A stretch of DNA of 64,000 nt from Cryptomeria japonica (lineage: Eukaryota; Streptophyta; Pinopsida; Cupressales; Cupressaceae). Under the pieces are notes generated by a model. That model did no database searches and was not told the origin of the DNA. It saw nothing but the letters and a program-made list of their open reading frames with translations. How positions within the stretch are numbered: position 1 is the stretch's first letter; each line of letters opens with the position of its first letter. Made by a program: the position numbers and the translations under genes. The stretch is from contig NC_081412.1 in the NCBI RefSeq assembly GCF_030272615.1, positions 667,867,852 to 667,931,851 of the forward strand. Direction: 5' to 3'. Shown piece after piece: positions 21,663 to 33,636 of the stretch.

Positions 21663-23539
21663 ATATAACTACCCTCAAATTCCATTATTCCCTAGTAAGA
21701 ATTTAGGCAATTTAGTGATTTTATCTAATACTGTGGTTTTCTAGGATGTAGTTCCTAATAGTGTACTATAGATACCGTTGGGGGCTTCATTTGACACTTT
21801 ATGGATATATCCTTTTTCATGAATATTTAATTTATGTACTTTAGCTTGTATATGCATGTAGTGTCATATGACCACGCTAAATGTAGCATCACAAATTGTC
21901 CACCCTTAATTAGGAGGTACAATTCCACACTTAGGTTAGCACCTGCCTCAGTGTGTTGCATTTTGTATTTTAAATTCCCATGAAGCATTTAATTAATTAA
22001 TTTAATTGAATCTACTCATCTTCTTTTATCACTCCACACATCATAAAATTGGGCGCTTAATCCTAAGCATGCCCCTTTTAATTTTATCCTTTCAATTAAT
22101 CAACTCATTAAAAACCCTAATTAAGTCCTATTTTGACCTTCAAGGACTGATTTTGGATATCTAAACACCTTGAATTGTTGCACCAAGTGGGGATTTGCTT
22201 TGTAATCACAATACTTTTCATCCCTAAAAAATTTAGAAAAAAGTCGGGCGGACCATGGTTATTTGCCATGGTCCCAACTTTTTCTCCCCAAATTTCAGGA
22301 TCATATTTTTGTAGTATTATAATGTTTAAATCTATCTTTTTTGTGAAATTATATCAATTCTAGGCCAGCCTATGATAAAAAACAAAGTTAGGGTTTCATA
22401 TATATAACCTTTCCTTTCCTCATTTGAAGGATTCCAACTCTAGCTATTAAAGGATCCTCTTGTGAAGTGAAAGTGCAGGTTAATGTGAATTGCTCAATTA
22501 GAAAATCAAGCATTCATCAAGTATTTATAAGCCATTTTCATCATCAATTGAAGATTCGAAGATTTTAAAGAATAATAGGAGATCATCGACTATTGATTGG
22601 TTTATACCTCTCCCTTATAATTTGGTATGGTTTCATGTTATTTTCATATCTTTATAGGAGTTTCACATCACTTTTTTTGAGATTTACATTATTTCTTTAG
22701 ATCTGTTATTGTATTTGTGATTTGAAGCATTTACATTTATATTATGTTCATTTAGGGTTTATACTCAAACATAGGGTAGAACTCTAATTTACATTGTAGC
22801 TCATTAGGATCTTGCAAACACATGAGATTCTAGGGAACACACACTTTTCAATATTACATTTGCTATTTGTGGAGGTGTAAATCACTAAAACAAGGGGTTT
22901 GACTAAGGCAAAACCCTATATAGCCACCGAAACACCATTTTCCAAGTTGCAGGTGTAGGTATAGGAATCTAACGAAGCTGCATCTTCCCAAAAGTCAAAA
23001 TTTGTAGATGTAGATATAGATTTGGAAAGAGGTCTCAGTTTTTTAGGACCAAGGTGCCTAATGCCTTGGTCCAGGACCATGGCACCCAATGTCCTGGTCC
23101 TCCGAGTTTTTTGGCTCTTTTGGTAGTTCAACAATTCAAGGTCTTAATCAATAGATTCCAAAAGTACAGATCAATTTAGCAATAAGGACCAAGGTGCCCA
23201 ATGCTCTAGTCTGGCTCAGTCAGTTTTAGTTTCTAGTGATAGGTGCACATCTAAGTTTAATTTCTAATTTTGTAGCTCATATCTCAGTTTCAGTTATGCA
23301 TTCCTCTATTATTTTAGTTTATATAATCATTTTATTCATCTCCCTAGCTTAGTTTACCATTTGATTACATTTAGCTCATCTCCTCTTCATAGTAGCAAAG
23401 GAATAGAAACCATAAAGATATTCCTTGACTCTCTTTCATAAGAGGAAGTCAAAGTGAATCATCTCCTAAGGCTCTTTCGTATTCCAATATATGAAGGAGA
23501 GTGGGATTAGGTCTTAGTCTAGCTGATTCCATTTTCACC

Positions 23540-25640
23540 CTACATAATTTGTAACATGACTACCCCATATTTGAGTGAAGATGTCCTTAAGGGTTGAGCA
23601 TCCATAAGTTTATCTATAGGGAGGTGTCCTCTCCAAGAATCTTCCCAAAAGATGTCAGACCGACCATCAAAGATATCCCATGAAAGATGTTTAAGTAGAA
23701 GTTTTCTACTATTCAAGATGAATTCCATATTCTAGAGCCTTTTGGGGTATTAGATGATCTAAAGATTCATTCTCTATTATCAGAGTCTAAGTATTTGAAC
23801 TACAATACCTTAACCCATTTTAGATACAAATGAGTATAGAATTTCCAGACTAGTTTCAGTCCAAGAGCTTGATTTTGCCACATCAAATTCCTAATAGCTA
23901 TGCTACAATACTATTTAGACTTGCAAATATTTTCCCAAGATATCATTAGAATTTCCTTTTTCTCTGCTACACCCGACTAGTAAAATATCCTCATGATTTG
24001 AACGATTTTTTTATTAGCCCCAACAGAAAGGGCAAGGCAGGAAAGAAGATAGATTGATATAGCTGATAGAATTGTCTTAATCATGACAAATCTCCCTACC
24101 CAAGAGAGCTGCTTTTCCTTCCATGAAGAAAACCTCTTTTCCATTTTTTTTATCTCAAAGGGTCCCATAATTTAGATGTGTGAATCCCTTGATCAAGAGG
24201 GATACCCAAATAGGTGCAAGGAAGCTTACCAATTTTGAAGTTGAACCTGCTAGCTATCTCCACTTAACTAGATCCAAGTTGAATTAGAATATTTCTGACT
24301 TTTCATTGCTCCCAACTTGACCTGAGGCCATCTCATACTGTTTGAGAATTTTCTTGAATTCTAGATCCTCTTTCAAACTGCTAGTACTTTAAAGTAGAGT
24401 ATCATCTGCAAACTATCAGAGTGTGCTGACATCCACAACAATGGTAATTTGAATGCCTTAAATTTTACCTAACCTCTTAGTAGTGCTAAGACCTCTCCCT
24501 ACAACTTCTGCCATAATTATAAACAAAATGGAGACAAAAGGTCTCCTTGTATTATCCCTCTAGACACTTCAAAAAATCCTTCTGGGGAGCCATTTAACAA
24601 TACTAAGAATCAAGGATTTGAGATGCAAAAGTAAATTTAGTTGATCCATTTATTGAAAAATCCAAATACCTCTAGGCATTTGCAAAGAAAGCACCAATCC
24701 ACTTTATCATAGGCTTTCTTGATATCTAGTTTGATGATCATACTAGGCATTTATTTCTTTGAATGGAGTGTAGATTGCCTCTTGTGCAATAATGACACCA
24801 TCCAAGATTGACTTGTTAGGAACAAAACCAATTTTCTCATTAGAAAAGATAGAGGGAAAAAACATTTCAAGTCTATTAGCCTTAATTTTAGAGAAATACT
24901 TATATAACATATTGTAAAGACAGATAGGGTGAAAATATTTCCATTTTGATGCATTTTCTTTTTTTGGTATTAGTGATGTGAAAGTGTTATTGATTTCTCT
25001 AAGGAGCCTTCCAATATATTGAGCAACAACCAATGTCCCAAGATTTTTACAAGAATCTAGCTATGAACCATCCAAACCCAATACCTATCAGCTTAGAATT
25101 GACCTAGAGCATATTCCACTTCTTTAGTTATTTTTGCATTGATCAACCGAGGGATGTTTTGGAGAAGGCATCTTTGGTTGGCTAACTCAGTCCCTTCCCA
25201 ATTATTTGGCACCCCTTTAAACTACTCAATGGGGTTTTATGCAATCATTATTAGATCTCTTCAATGATAGTTCCATCTTTTTTACATATTTTGGTTATTT
25301 TGTTTATTTCTCTTCGGTGCTTAACCGAATTATGGAAGAACTTGGAATTTTTTCACCTTCATCCAGCTAGGTTTCCTTGTAATTTTTCTTGTAGACTACT
25401 TCCCTATCTAATATATCCTCATATTCATGAAGAAGTTATTTTCCCCAAAAAAATCTTCCCTAGTCCACCCAACACTAAAAATTTGCTCATTCAGTGATGC
25501 CATATCAACTTCTATATGATGTTTTTTATCAAAAATATCTATGAACTACTCGTTGTTCTATTGTAAAAGCTTTTTCTTTGTGGCTTGGAGGTTGGATACT
25601 GCTGACCTTTTTCTGTCCACTTAAGATCCTATTTGAGACA
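23540..25640 (-). mobile_element. LINE (L1-type) fragment, minus strand, decayed
   Basis: Minus-strand coding remnants in L1 ORF2 order. Near 25330-25380 is a degraded DEGEK phrase as in the segment before the reverse transcriptase. 24743-25033 holds SLIPKKENASKWKYFHPICL and GFVPNKSILDGVIIAQEA, reverse transcriptase motifs. 23977-24168 holds KKMEKRFSSWKEKQLSWVGR, typical of the segment after the polymerase. 23540-23728 holds LSWDIFDGRSDIFWEDSW, close in sense to the plus-strand LINE at about 47455. The 3' part (RNase H, tail) is absent, so the fragment is truncated at both ends. Stops throughout; not active. Confidence 0.82.
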
Positions 25641-26469
25641 TTTTTTTTTGCATAACTTGTGTGTTATGTGCACCTGCATAACCTTCGTGTTATGCAAATT
25701 CCTTGTTGATAATTTGTAGAAGGACCTTTTTGCCTTTTCATCTTTTCGGGCCCTTGTGTTCTATTTTGAGTTGACTAGGTTGACCGGTCAACTCACTTAG
25801 GGATACTGGCTGGAGGGTTCCCTATCATTGGCGGGCTAGTTTCCCCTTTTCTTACCATTGGTTGGGAGACATTTCCATCTTTTTGGCCAAGTTTCAAAGA
25901 AGATCAATGTGCTTTTTGGATTTTCTTCAGTTCGATCTGAGTTATGCCTGAGCTAAAAAGGCAATTTTGTCACCCTTTCTGGGGAACTTCTCTTCTTTTC
26001 TCTTACAAAATTCTTTTTTTTTTTGCAACTGTAAAAATTTCTTTGCCCTACATTAATAAAGCTTATCTGTTTTACCTAGATTTAGTTATTTCAAGTCTAT
26101 GTGAATTATCAACTTTCTTTATGAATGCATCTATTATAGTTTTCTCAATTGTAGCTGATTGTCTTGAATCCATCTTTGAATATAATTTGTGAGCTAATTT
26201 CTAGCTCCCTTTGTATCTCATAAGAACTCCAACCTTCATTTTTTATTAGGTAACTGATTTAGATAGAATATTATGTATGCCTTGGATAGGTTTTGTTAAT
26301 GCCATGTGCAGTTATAGGCAATAAGATCATTTCAATCTAGGTGTGAACCTTTTTTCCTCTTTCAAGCATCCTTCTTTCTCCCTTTAACCTATCAAACCAA
26401 TAATAGATATTTCAATGTTGGTTTATTCCAACACTTGCACTCAAATTGGAAAGGAAGCTGACCTTCTAA
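25641..26469. other. AT-rich spacer, no gene seen
   Basis: An 82-codon frame at 25944 has no recognisable features. Short direct repeats of GTTATG phrases occur near 25655-25700. Nothing else supported. Confidence 0.5.
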
Positions 26470-27208
26470 TGCAAGATCATCCCTAGTTCACAGCAATCAT
26501 GCATCAACCAAAAATATTTCCTTTCTGTTTTGTTTGCAGTTTCAGTTTTCCTTTCTGTGTGTCCCAGTTTTGGCTCACCAGATCCTGCGGAGTTGGATTT
26601 TACTTGAAGACTTTCTCATATTTCTTTCTTTCAGACTGCATCACATTTGGATCACTTTCTAACAAGATATCGTTATTGGTTTCCTGGATAGTTTCTTGTT
26701 ACTGGTTCTACAAAACCCATTATGAAGCTTGCAGAGCCTTGGGCATTGATCTCAATGATGCTTGGCATGTGGCCGACCTTCTACATTTCATCCTTTGGAT
26801 TTTCTAGAGGAATCTCTTGGCAGAGGCCAACCTTATTCATTTTGTAGGTTAGGTCTTGTTCTTCAGGTTTTGATCCTTTTTGGGCCGACTGGATCCTTTG
26901 GATCGATATATATTTGTAATCATGCTTTAGGATGTAACAAAATTCAGCATCAAGAAGTATCAGATAGATAGACTATTCCTAGAAGATAGATCTTTTGATT
27001 CAAGGTCCTAGTGTGATTTGTTCTACTAGGCATGTGTGCTGGGATGTTGTAACCCTATTGTTATCAGCTAGATGTAATCAAATTTCATGCAATAAAACTA
27101 TCTATTTTACATTGCCTCTATCATATCTGTGTGTTTCTGTTGTGTTTACTCTTGCTGACTAGTTTAGACTGATCTCCTTGAGGTCCCTCTTCACCAGTGA
27201 CTGCTTCA
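26470..27208 (+). repeat. 5' LTR of the chromovirus
   Basis: Aligns throughout with 31769-32552 (for example TTTCTGTTTTGTTTGCAGTT and TTGTTCTACTAGGCATGTG-type blocks). Ends CTGCTTCA just before the primer site. AATAAA at 27091-27096. 5' limit uncertain by a few bases. Confidence 0.85.
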
Positions 27209-27210
27209 AG

Positions 27211-27223
27211 TGGCATCAGAGTG
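27211..27223 (+). promoter_or_regulatory. Primer-binding site of the chromovirus
   Basis: TGGCATCAGAGTG, two bases after the LTR; two changes from the standard TGGTATCAGAGCR tRNA-Met complement. Confidence 0.8.
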
Positions 27224-27475
27224 AAGTTTTATTCTGGAGGTTGCATGTCCTAAATTTTGTTGTAAGGTGGAGGATTGCGGATCCGATCTGCAATTGCAGA
27301 GGACTAGCATGAATCAATGACATGAAAAAATAGGAATGCTGGAGCGCGTGGGAATGCAGACCCTATTGTGATGGATATGTTGTGAGGAATAGCAACCCAG
27401 TTAGAAGTCGTGAAGACATCCCAGAGAAGAGGCCGACATATTGAAGATGTAAGCTAAGATGAAGGAGAAGAAGCC

Positions 27476-28460
27476 TTGACAGAACAAGCGAACCTACTGA
27501 CAGTTGATCCTGATGAAGAAAGGTTTTTAAGGGTTTTGAGTAGGGTGAACACTAAACCTCATTTTACCCCACCGAAATATGATGAAAAGTTAGACTCAGA
27601 TGAATTGATGGACCGGATCTCAGAGATGGAGAAGTATTTTGATTTTGAAAACACTGCAGAAGAGAGGAAGGTGAAATATGTCTGTACCTGAGTCTAAGGT
27701 CATGCATATCTTTGGTGGGAGCATTTGCAAGTTGATAGACAAAGAAGAGGTAAAGAGAAGATTAAGACGGGGGATCAGATGATTACTAAGCTAAAATCAA
27801 AGTTTGTTCTGATGAATTATCAAGTGGATTTGTTCTAAAAATTGTAGAACTTGAGACAGAAGGAATCTAGTGTGAAGGAATACACCGAAACATTTTACAA
27901 GTTGAACATCAGATCCATACATGTTGATGATGAAGTTGAACAAGTTGCAAGATATTTTAACAGATTATGGATATCTATACAAGATGAACTCAGTATGATC
28001 AAATTAGAGAGTGTTGAAGAGGCTTACCAGTATGCACTAAAGGCTGAAGAGAAATTGAACAAAAGACATGAGCAGAGACAGAGAGGTAGAGGTGGAAGGT
28101 TTACCGGAGGAAGAATTCAAGAAGGAAGAGGATATACCAGAGGAAGAGGAACCAATATAGATCAGAGCAAGGACAAGGAAGTGAGAAAAGAAAGTAATTC
28201 ATATAAGAAGGATGATAGAAAATTCTACTAGAGGAGAGAACCAGATGGTTACTGGAATGAGAACTTTGGAAGACAAGACAAGAGGACATTTAGAGGAACT
28301 TGCTTTAAGTGTGGAGGAGAAGGACATCGTGCATTTGAATGTATGAAGAAAGAGGCTACTGGAAGAGTAGTGGTGAAAGAAAACCCCAACGGATCAGACA
28401 ATAAACTAGAAGATAGAGAACTGTTGATGACGAGGAGAGCTTTGTGTTATACAGGAGAAG
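27476..28460 (+). pseudogene. Chromovirus gag, broken
   Basis: 27476-27691 and 27851-28231 are two parts of one gag separated by stops near 27690 and 27838-27846. The second part carries the retrotransposon gag pattern (VKEYTETFYKL, a coiled helix with EEAYQYALKAEEKL) followed by an Arg/Gly-rich segment (about 28075-28160). After a TAG at 28229 comes a zinc knuckle CFKCGGEGHRAFEC at about 28303-28344. It would form the particle and bind element RNA. Confidence 0.85.
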
Positions 28461-28499
28461 ATGAAGAACCCTTATAGAGGAAGAACCTATTCAAGACTA

Positions 28500-31400
28500 G
28501 ATGTAAGGTATCCGATAAGTGTTGTAAAGTTGTTATTGATAGTGGTAGTTCATATAATCTTGTTTTAGAAGAGATGGTGAATAGATTGAAATTGGAGAGA
28601 TTGAAACACCCTAGGCCTTATCAAATAACATGGATTTAGGATGAACATAAGTTGTTAGTAAGTGAACAGTGTTTGGTAAAATTAAAAATTGAGAATTATC
28701 ATGATGAAGTTTTGTGTGATATTATGCCTATGGATATTTGTCATCTTTTGTTGGGAAGACCTTGGTAGTTTGATAGATAGGCAGTACACGATGGGAGGAA
28801 GAACACATACACTATTGTGGCCAATGGGATGAAGCAAATCTAGTTACCTTTGGAGGAACCTTTGAAGGGTGAAGTATGTACAAATACCAAAATCTATTTA
28901 GTGGATTGAAGGAAATTCATGAATCGACTGAGACATGAGAATGTGTGTTTTTCCTTGATTCCTAAGAAGACTGAGAGACCAGAACCAGAAGGAGAACACC
29001 CAACAAAGATAAGAGTTTTGTTGACAGAATATGAGGACATCATTTCAGATAATGTACCTGATGGATTGCCACATGTTAGAAGTATTAGTCATTGCATGGA
29101 CTTGGTCCTCAGAGCTAGTTTGCCTAATAAAGATGCACACCAATTAACACCGACAGAGAATGAAGAATTGAATAGACAAGTGCAGGAGCTGTTAAGAAAA
29201 GGTTTGATCAGGGAGAGTCCGAGCCCTTGTGCAGTACCAACAATTTTAGCACCTAAGAAGAATAGAGAATGGAGGATGTGTACTGATTCAAGAGCAATAA
29301 ATAAGATCATAGTAAACTACATGTTTCCTTTTACTAGGATGGATGACATAATGGACTGTTTGAGTCGAGCAAAATACTTTACAAAGATATATTTGAAGAG
29401 TGGATATCATCAAATCAGGATTAGAGAATGTGATGAGTGGAAGACAACATTTAGGACAAATGAAGGACTATATGAATGGTTGGTGATGCCTTTTGGATTG
29501 ACTAATGCACTGAGCACTTTCATGAGGCTGATGAATGAGGTATTAAAGAAATTATTGTGTAAGTTTGTTATTGTGTATTTGGATGAAATTCAATTTTTCA
29601 GTAGGACAAAAGAGGAGCATTTGTTGGAGTTAAGATAAGTTTTACAGAGGTTGAGAGATGAAAAGTTGCTGATCAATATAAAGAAGTGTACTTTCATGAA
29701 GGATGAGTTAGTCTATTTGGGCTTTGTGATATTTGAATATGGTTTGAAGATGGACCCTGAGAAAGTGAAAGCCATTGTTGTCTGGCCTACACTAGAAAGC
29801 ATTGGAGAGGTAAGATCATTTCATGAGTTGGCTAGTTTTTACTAAAAGTTTATAAAAAATTTCAGTTAAGTTTGTAACCCTATGACCAAGACCATGAGGG
29901 GAGATCAGAAGGAATTCAAGTGGACCACTAGAGCAAACAAAAGTTTTGAATTGTTGAAGCAAAAAGTGACTGAGCATCCTGTGTTAGCTTTACCGGATTT
30001 CAATAAGGTATTCCAAGTGGATTGTGATGCTAGTGGAGCAGCAATAGGAGTAGTTTTGAGTCAAGAAGGGAGAGAAGTAGCATATTTCAATGAGAGATTG
30101 AATAATACCCGAAAGAGATATTCAGTGTATGATCAAGAATTTTATGCCACAGTTCAAGCCTTGAAGAAATAGAGACACTATTTGTTGCCTAAGGAGTTTG
30201 TGTTGTATACAGATCATCAAGCTTTGCAGTATTTGAACAGTCAGAGTAAGTTGAACCAAAGACATATGAGATGGGTAGAATTCTTGCAGAATTACACCTT
30301 TGTGTTGAAGCATGGTAGTGGGAAATCTAACAAAGTTGTTGATGAATTGAGTAGGAGAGGGAATTTACTGACAGAAATGAGAGTGACAGTATTAGGTTTT
30401 GAAGATTTAAAGACCTTGTATGATGGAGACCCGGATTTTGCAGAACTTTGGAAAACATGTAGAGAACCAGTTATGGTTGATAGAAGCAATGGTTGGATTA
30501 TTTCATTCAGGATGAGATGTTATTCAAGGGAGTTCAATTATGGATACCTAAAAGTTCTATGAGAGAGAACCTAATGAAAGAGAAGCATGGTGGAGGTTTA
30601 GCTGGACATTTTGGCATTGATAAAACAATTGCATTGGTGAGTGAGCAGTACTTTTGGCCCTAGATTCATAAGGTTGTTAAGAGATATGTGCAGAGTTGTA
30701 GAGTTTGTCAAGTTGCGAAAGGTAGTAGTCAAAATGTGGGATTGTATAAACCTTTGACAGCATCGGTAAGACCTTGGGAGGATATAAGCACGGATTTTGT
30801 GCTGGGATTGCCTAAGACACTAAGAGGGAATGATTCTATATTTGTTGGCATGGATTACCTAAGAGCATAGTTTTAGACAGAGACACTAAGTTTGTTGGCT
30901 ATTTTTGGAGAACACTTTGGAAAAAGATGAAGACAAATTTGAAGTTCAGTTCTACTTTTCATCCACAGACTGATGGACAAATAGAAATAGTTAATCAGAG
31001 TTTGGGAAACTTGTTGAGATGTTTAGTGGGAGATAAAAATGGAAGTTGGGATTTGATCCTTGCACAAGAAGAGTTTTCCTATAACAATTCAGTGAATAGA
31101 AGTACTAGAAAAAACACCTTTTGAGATTGTTACCGGAGTGCATCCTACAGGAATAGCAGAAATGAGAGACATTGGCAGTGAAGACCGGAAGAGTTCAGAA
31201 GCAGAAGATTTTGCAGATCACATGGCAACATTGCATATTCAGGTTAAACAACATTTGGAAGACATGAAAAAAAAATATAAGGATAAGGCAGATGAGAAGA
31301 GGACATATAAGGAATTTGAAGTTGGCGATGAAGTGATGTTGTACTTGAGAAAAGAGAGATTATCGGTTGGAACTTATAGTAAGCTGTAGATGAAGAATTT

Positions 31401-31560
31401 GGACCCTATAAGATTTTGAGAAAGTTTAGTTATGGAAATACATATGAAGTGGAGCTACCGGATAGTCTAAGTATTTCACCTATATTCAAAATTGCATATC
31501 TTCATGAGTACTATGAACTGGAATTAAGTGAGGACAATGTTGTAGACTAGGAGAAACAAT
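28500..31560 (+). pseudogene. Chromovirus pol: protease, reverse transcriptase, RNase H, integrase
   Basis: Protease VIDSGSSYNL near 28531. Reverse transcriptase about 28919-29640; the catalytic YLDD motif reads YLDE (near 29575), which should abolish activity. Connection and RNase H about 29650-30360 with DCDASG (30020) and YTDHQAL (30205). The integrase zinc region (GHFGID..., CRVCQ) is at 30610-30720 and the first core Asp at STDFVLG (30788). At about 30855 the sequence jumps directly to the segment normally found about 35 residues later ([13 protein letters not shown]), so part of the core is deleted. The rest of the core runs to 31130 (FHPQTDGQIE), then the integrase C-terminus. At least ten in-frame stops. 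Confidence 0.88.
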
Positions 31561-31584
31561 TGCCCTAGAAGGAACCATATCAGA

Positions 31585-31720
31585 TTGAAGAGATTTTGGA
31601 TAGTAGGATTGGACAATGTACCTAAAATAGTCAGTACAAAGAATATCTTGTGAAGTGGAAGATTATACTAGTTGAAGATTCATCTTGGATTTTTCAGGAA
31701 GAGGTCGACTGCCTTGGTTT
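31585..31720 (+). pseudogene. Chromodomain at the chromovirus integrase C-terminus
   Basis: EEILDSRIG, then a stop (former Gln or Lys codon), then YKEYLVKWKI and a DSSWIFQEE tail: the pattern of a retrotransposon chromodomain (EYLVKWKG...W.E...). In living elements it directs integration toward particular chromatin. Here broken by stops. Confidence 0.8.
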
Positions 31721-31768
31721 CCCTTTGACCCAGCAAAGTGAGAGGCTCACTTTTTCATTAACCCCAAA

Positions 31769-32167
31769 TGTCTGTAGTAGGAGCATCCTCAGTTCACATA
31801 AATCTTGCATCAACCATAAACATTTCCTTTCTGTTTTGTTTGCAGTTTTAGTTTTCCTTTTTGTGTGTCCTGGTTTTGGCTCACTAGATCCTGTGGAGTT
31901 GGATTCTACTTGAAGACTTGATCATATTTCTTTCGCTATTGGTTTCCTGGACAGTTTCTTGTTATCGGTTCTATTGGAACCCATTTCGAAGCTTGCAGAG
32001 CCTTGGGTGTTGATCTTGATGTTGCTTGGCGTGTGGCCGACCTTCTAAATTTTATCCTTTGGATTTTCTAGAGGAATATCTTAGCAAAGGCCGACCTTAT
32101 TCATTTTGCATGTTAGATCTTGTTCTTCGAGTTTTGATCCTTTTTGGACCAACTGGATCCTTTGGAT

Positions 32168-32261
<94 letters not shown>

Positions 32262-32552
32262 AATCATGCTTTAAAATGTAATAAAATTCAGAATCAAGAA
32301 GTATCAGATAGATAGAGTGTTCCTAGAAGATATATCTTTCAATTCAAGGTCTCGGTGTGACTTGTTCTACCAAGCCTGTGCGCAAGTATGTTGTAACCCA
32401 ATTGTTACTGGTTGGATGTAATCATATTTCATGCAATAAAACTATCTATTTTGCATTGCCTCCATCATATTTGTGTGTTTCCATTATGTTTACTCTTCCT
32501 GACTGGTTTGGACTGATCTCCTTGAGGTCCCTCCTCACTGGTGACTACTTCA
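31769..32552 (+). repeat. 3' LTR of the chromovirus, with TA expansion
   Basis: Partner of 26470-27208. Where the 5' LTR has GATATATATTTG, this copy has about 43 TA units at 32170-32257, which explains its greater length. AATAAA at 32435-32440; ends ACTACTTCA. Confidence 0.87.
32170..32257. repeat. (TA)n microsatellite, about 43 units
   Basis: Uninterrupted alternating TA inside the chromovirus 3' LTR; grown from a 4-5 unit TA run still seen in the 5' LTR near 26905. Confidence 0.97.
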
Positions 32553-32574
32553 AACCTTCTCTAGAGACTCAACC

Positions 32575-33636
32575 TCACTTCTGCAAGTCCCACACTTGGG
32601 AGGTTGTTTCCATGTTGCACAAGGTTGATGATAAAAAAGCTTGTCCTTTATGTGTGTGATTATTTCCCTTATAAATTTCCTTTTCTTTGGAGGACGAAGG
32701 AGAAGTTGAAGTAGACATTCTAAATGGTAGGTTGATTTTGTTCTTCTCAAGAAGATGCTTCAACTCATCAACATCCTTCTTGTAACAATAGTGTTCTTCA
32801 TGTCCAAACTTCTTGAAATATGCACAAAAATAATTCTCCTTAGATGATTTCCCCTTGGATGAGGATGAGGATGCAAAATCACTTTGTTGTGAAGAGGGTG
32901 GTTGTGTTGTCTCTTGTTGTGGCTTTGTCTTAGAGTGCCTTTTCTTCTTGTTGGAGCCCTTTCCTTGATTCTCTTGATTATCCACCAAAGCCATTGACTT
33001 TGAAGACTTGAGAATCCCCATTTGCCTCAACTTATCTTGCTCAAGAATCAACAATTATGTCAATTTAGCAAAAAATGGTACTTGGTATGAACTTCTTGTC
33101 AATCTTTGAGTATGGAAGCTAGAGACAAAGGCTGCATATTCAAATGGAAGCTTGTGCACCAAATTGAAAATCAATTGATCATCATCCTTGGTTATACCAC
33201 AATCCATAAGTTGTGCTCTAAGCTCATTGGCTTTGGTTACATAATCCTCAAAGGAATCAAAATTCTTGGGATCAAGGTTAGAGAGTGTGCTATCAAGCAT
33301 GTGCCCCTTAACCTTATCAACTTTGCCGTACAAAGAAAAAAATTTGTCCCAAGCCTCTTTGACTATTTTACATTTTTCAATATGGAAGATGAGATATTTT
33401 GAAATATATTTCCTTAAAGTACCAATAGCTAGATAGTTTTTAAGAATCCAATCTTCTTGAGCATTAGAATCTTTAGGATTTGCAGGTGTTGTTATTGTTC
33501 CATCAACATATTGTATCAAACCTTTTTCCATTAACTTACTCCAAGCATCAATTTTCCAAGAAGCATAGTTATGTGTAGTTAGCAAAGAAAACTTAGTTGA
33601 AACCATGATAAAACATAAGAGAACAAGAGAAACCAC
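32575..33636 (-). pseudogene. Copia-type gag remnant, minus strand
   Basis: One reading frame with a single stop at 33055. First part (33055-33603): STKFSLLTTHNYASWKIDAW start and VKEAWDKFFSLYG, a UBN2-type copia gag. Second part (32575-33054): Ser/Lys/Gln-rich linker then CAYFKKFGHEEHYC, a zinc knuckle with the second Cys replaced by Phe. It stops 20 bp from the chromovirus 3' LTR. Whether the chromovirus truncated it is not provable, since I see no copia pol on the chromovirus's other side. No LTR or primer site was found to its right. A third copia family, distinct from A and B. Confidence 0.8.

Larger units (their letters stand above)
15990..23470 (+). mobile_element. Decayed Ty3/gypsy element, Tat lineage (5' part missing)
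   Basis: Contains pol from the reverse transcriptase/RNase H connection onward, a second RNase H-like domain, integrase, then a long non-pol stretch with minus-strand coding remnants and a candidate polypurine tract at 21651. A second RNase H before integrase and an antisense frame downstream of pol are known traits of Tat/Ogre-type elements. The 5' end, gag and most of the reverse transcriptase are absent. The right limit is uncertain: the sequence up to the LINE at 23540 may be its 3' LTR. Confidence 0.7.
26470..32552 (+). mobile_element. Ty3/gypsy chromovirus, decayed, with both LTRs
   Basis: LTRs at 26470-27208 and 31769-32552, a tRNA-Met-like primer site at 27211, gag with zinc knuckle, protease, reverse transcriptase, RNase H, integrase with a deletion, and a C-terminal chromodomain, which places it among chromoviruses. 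The 7-mer ACCTTCT lies beside both ends (26461-26467 and 32554-32560), offset by one or two bases from the inferred LTR limits; this may reflect a target duplication but does not fit a clean 5-bp rule. Many stops; non-functional. Confidence 0.9.

Noticed and set aside
26461-32560. ACCTTCT beside both chromovirus LTRs as a clean target duplication
   Set aside because: Offset differs on the two sides and does not give a 5-bp duplication at the TG..CA ends; recorded only as possible.
32575-33636. A host gene in place of a copia gag on the minus strand
   Set aside because: The UBN2-like start, Ser/Lys linker and degenerate zinc knuckle in order fit a copia gag, and it has a stop and no introns.
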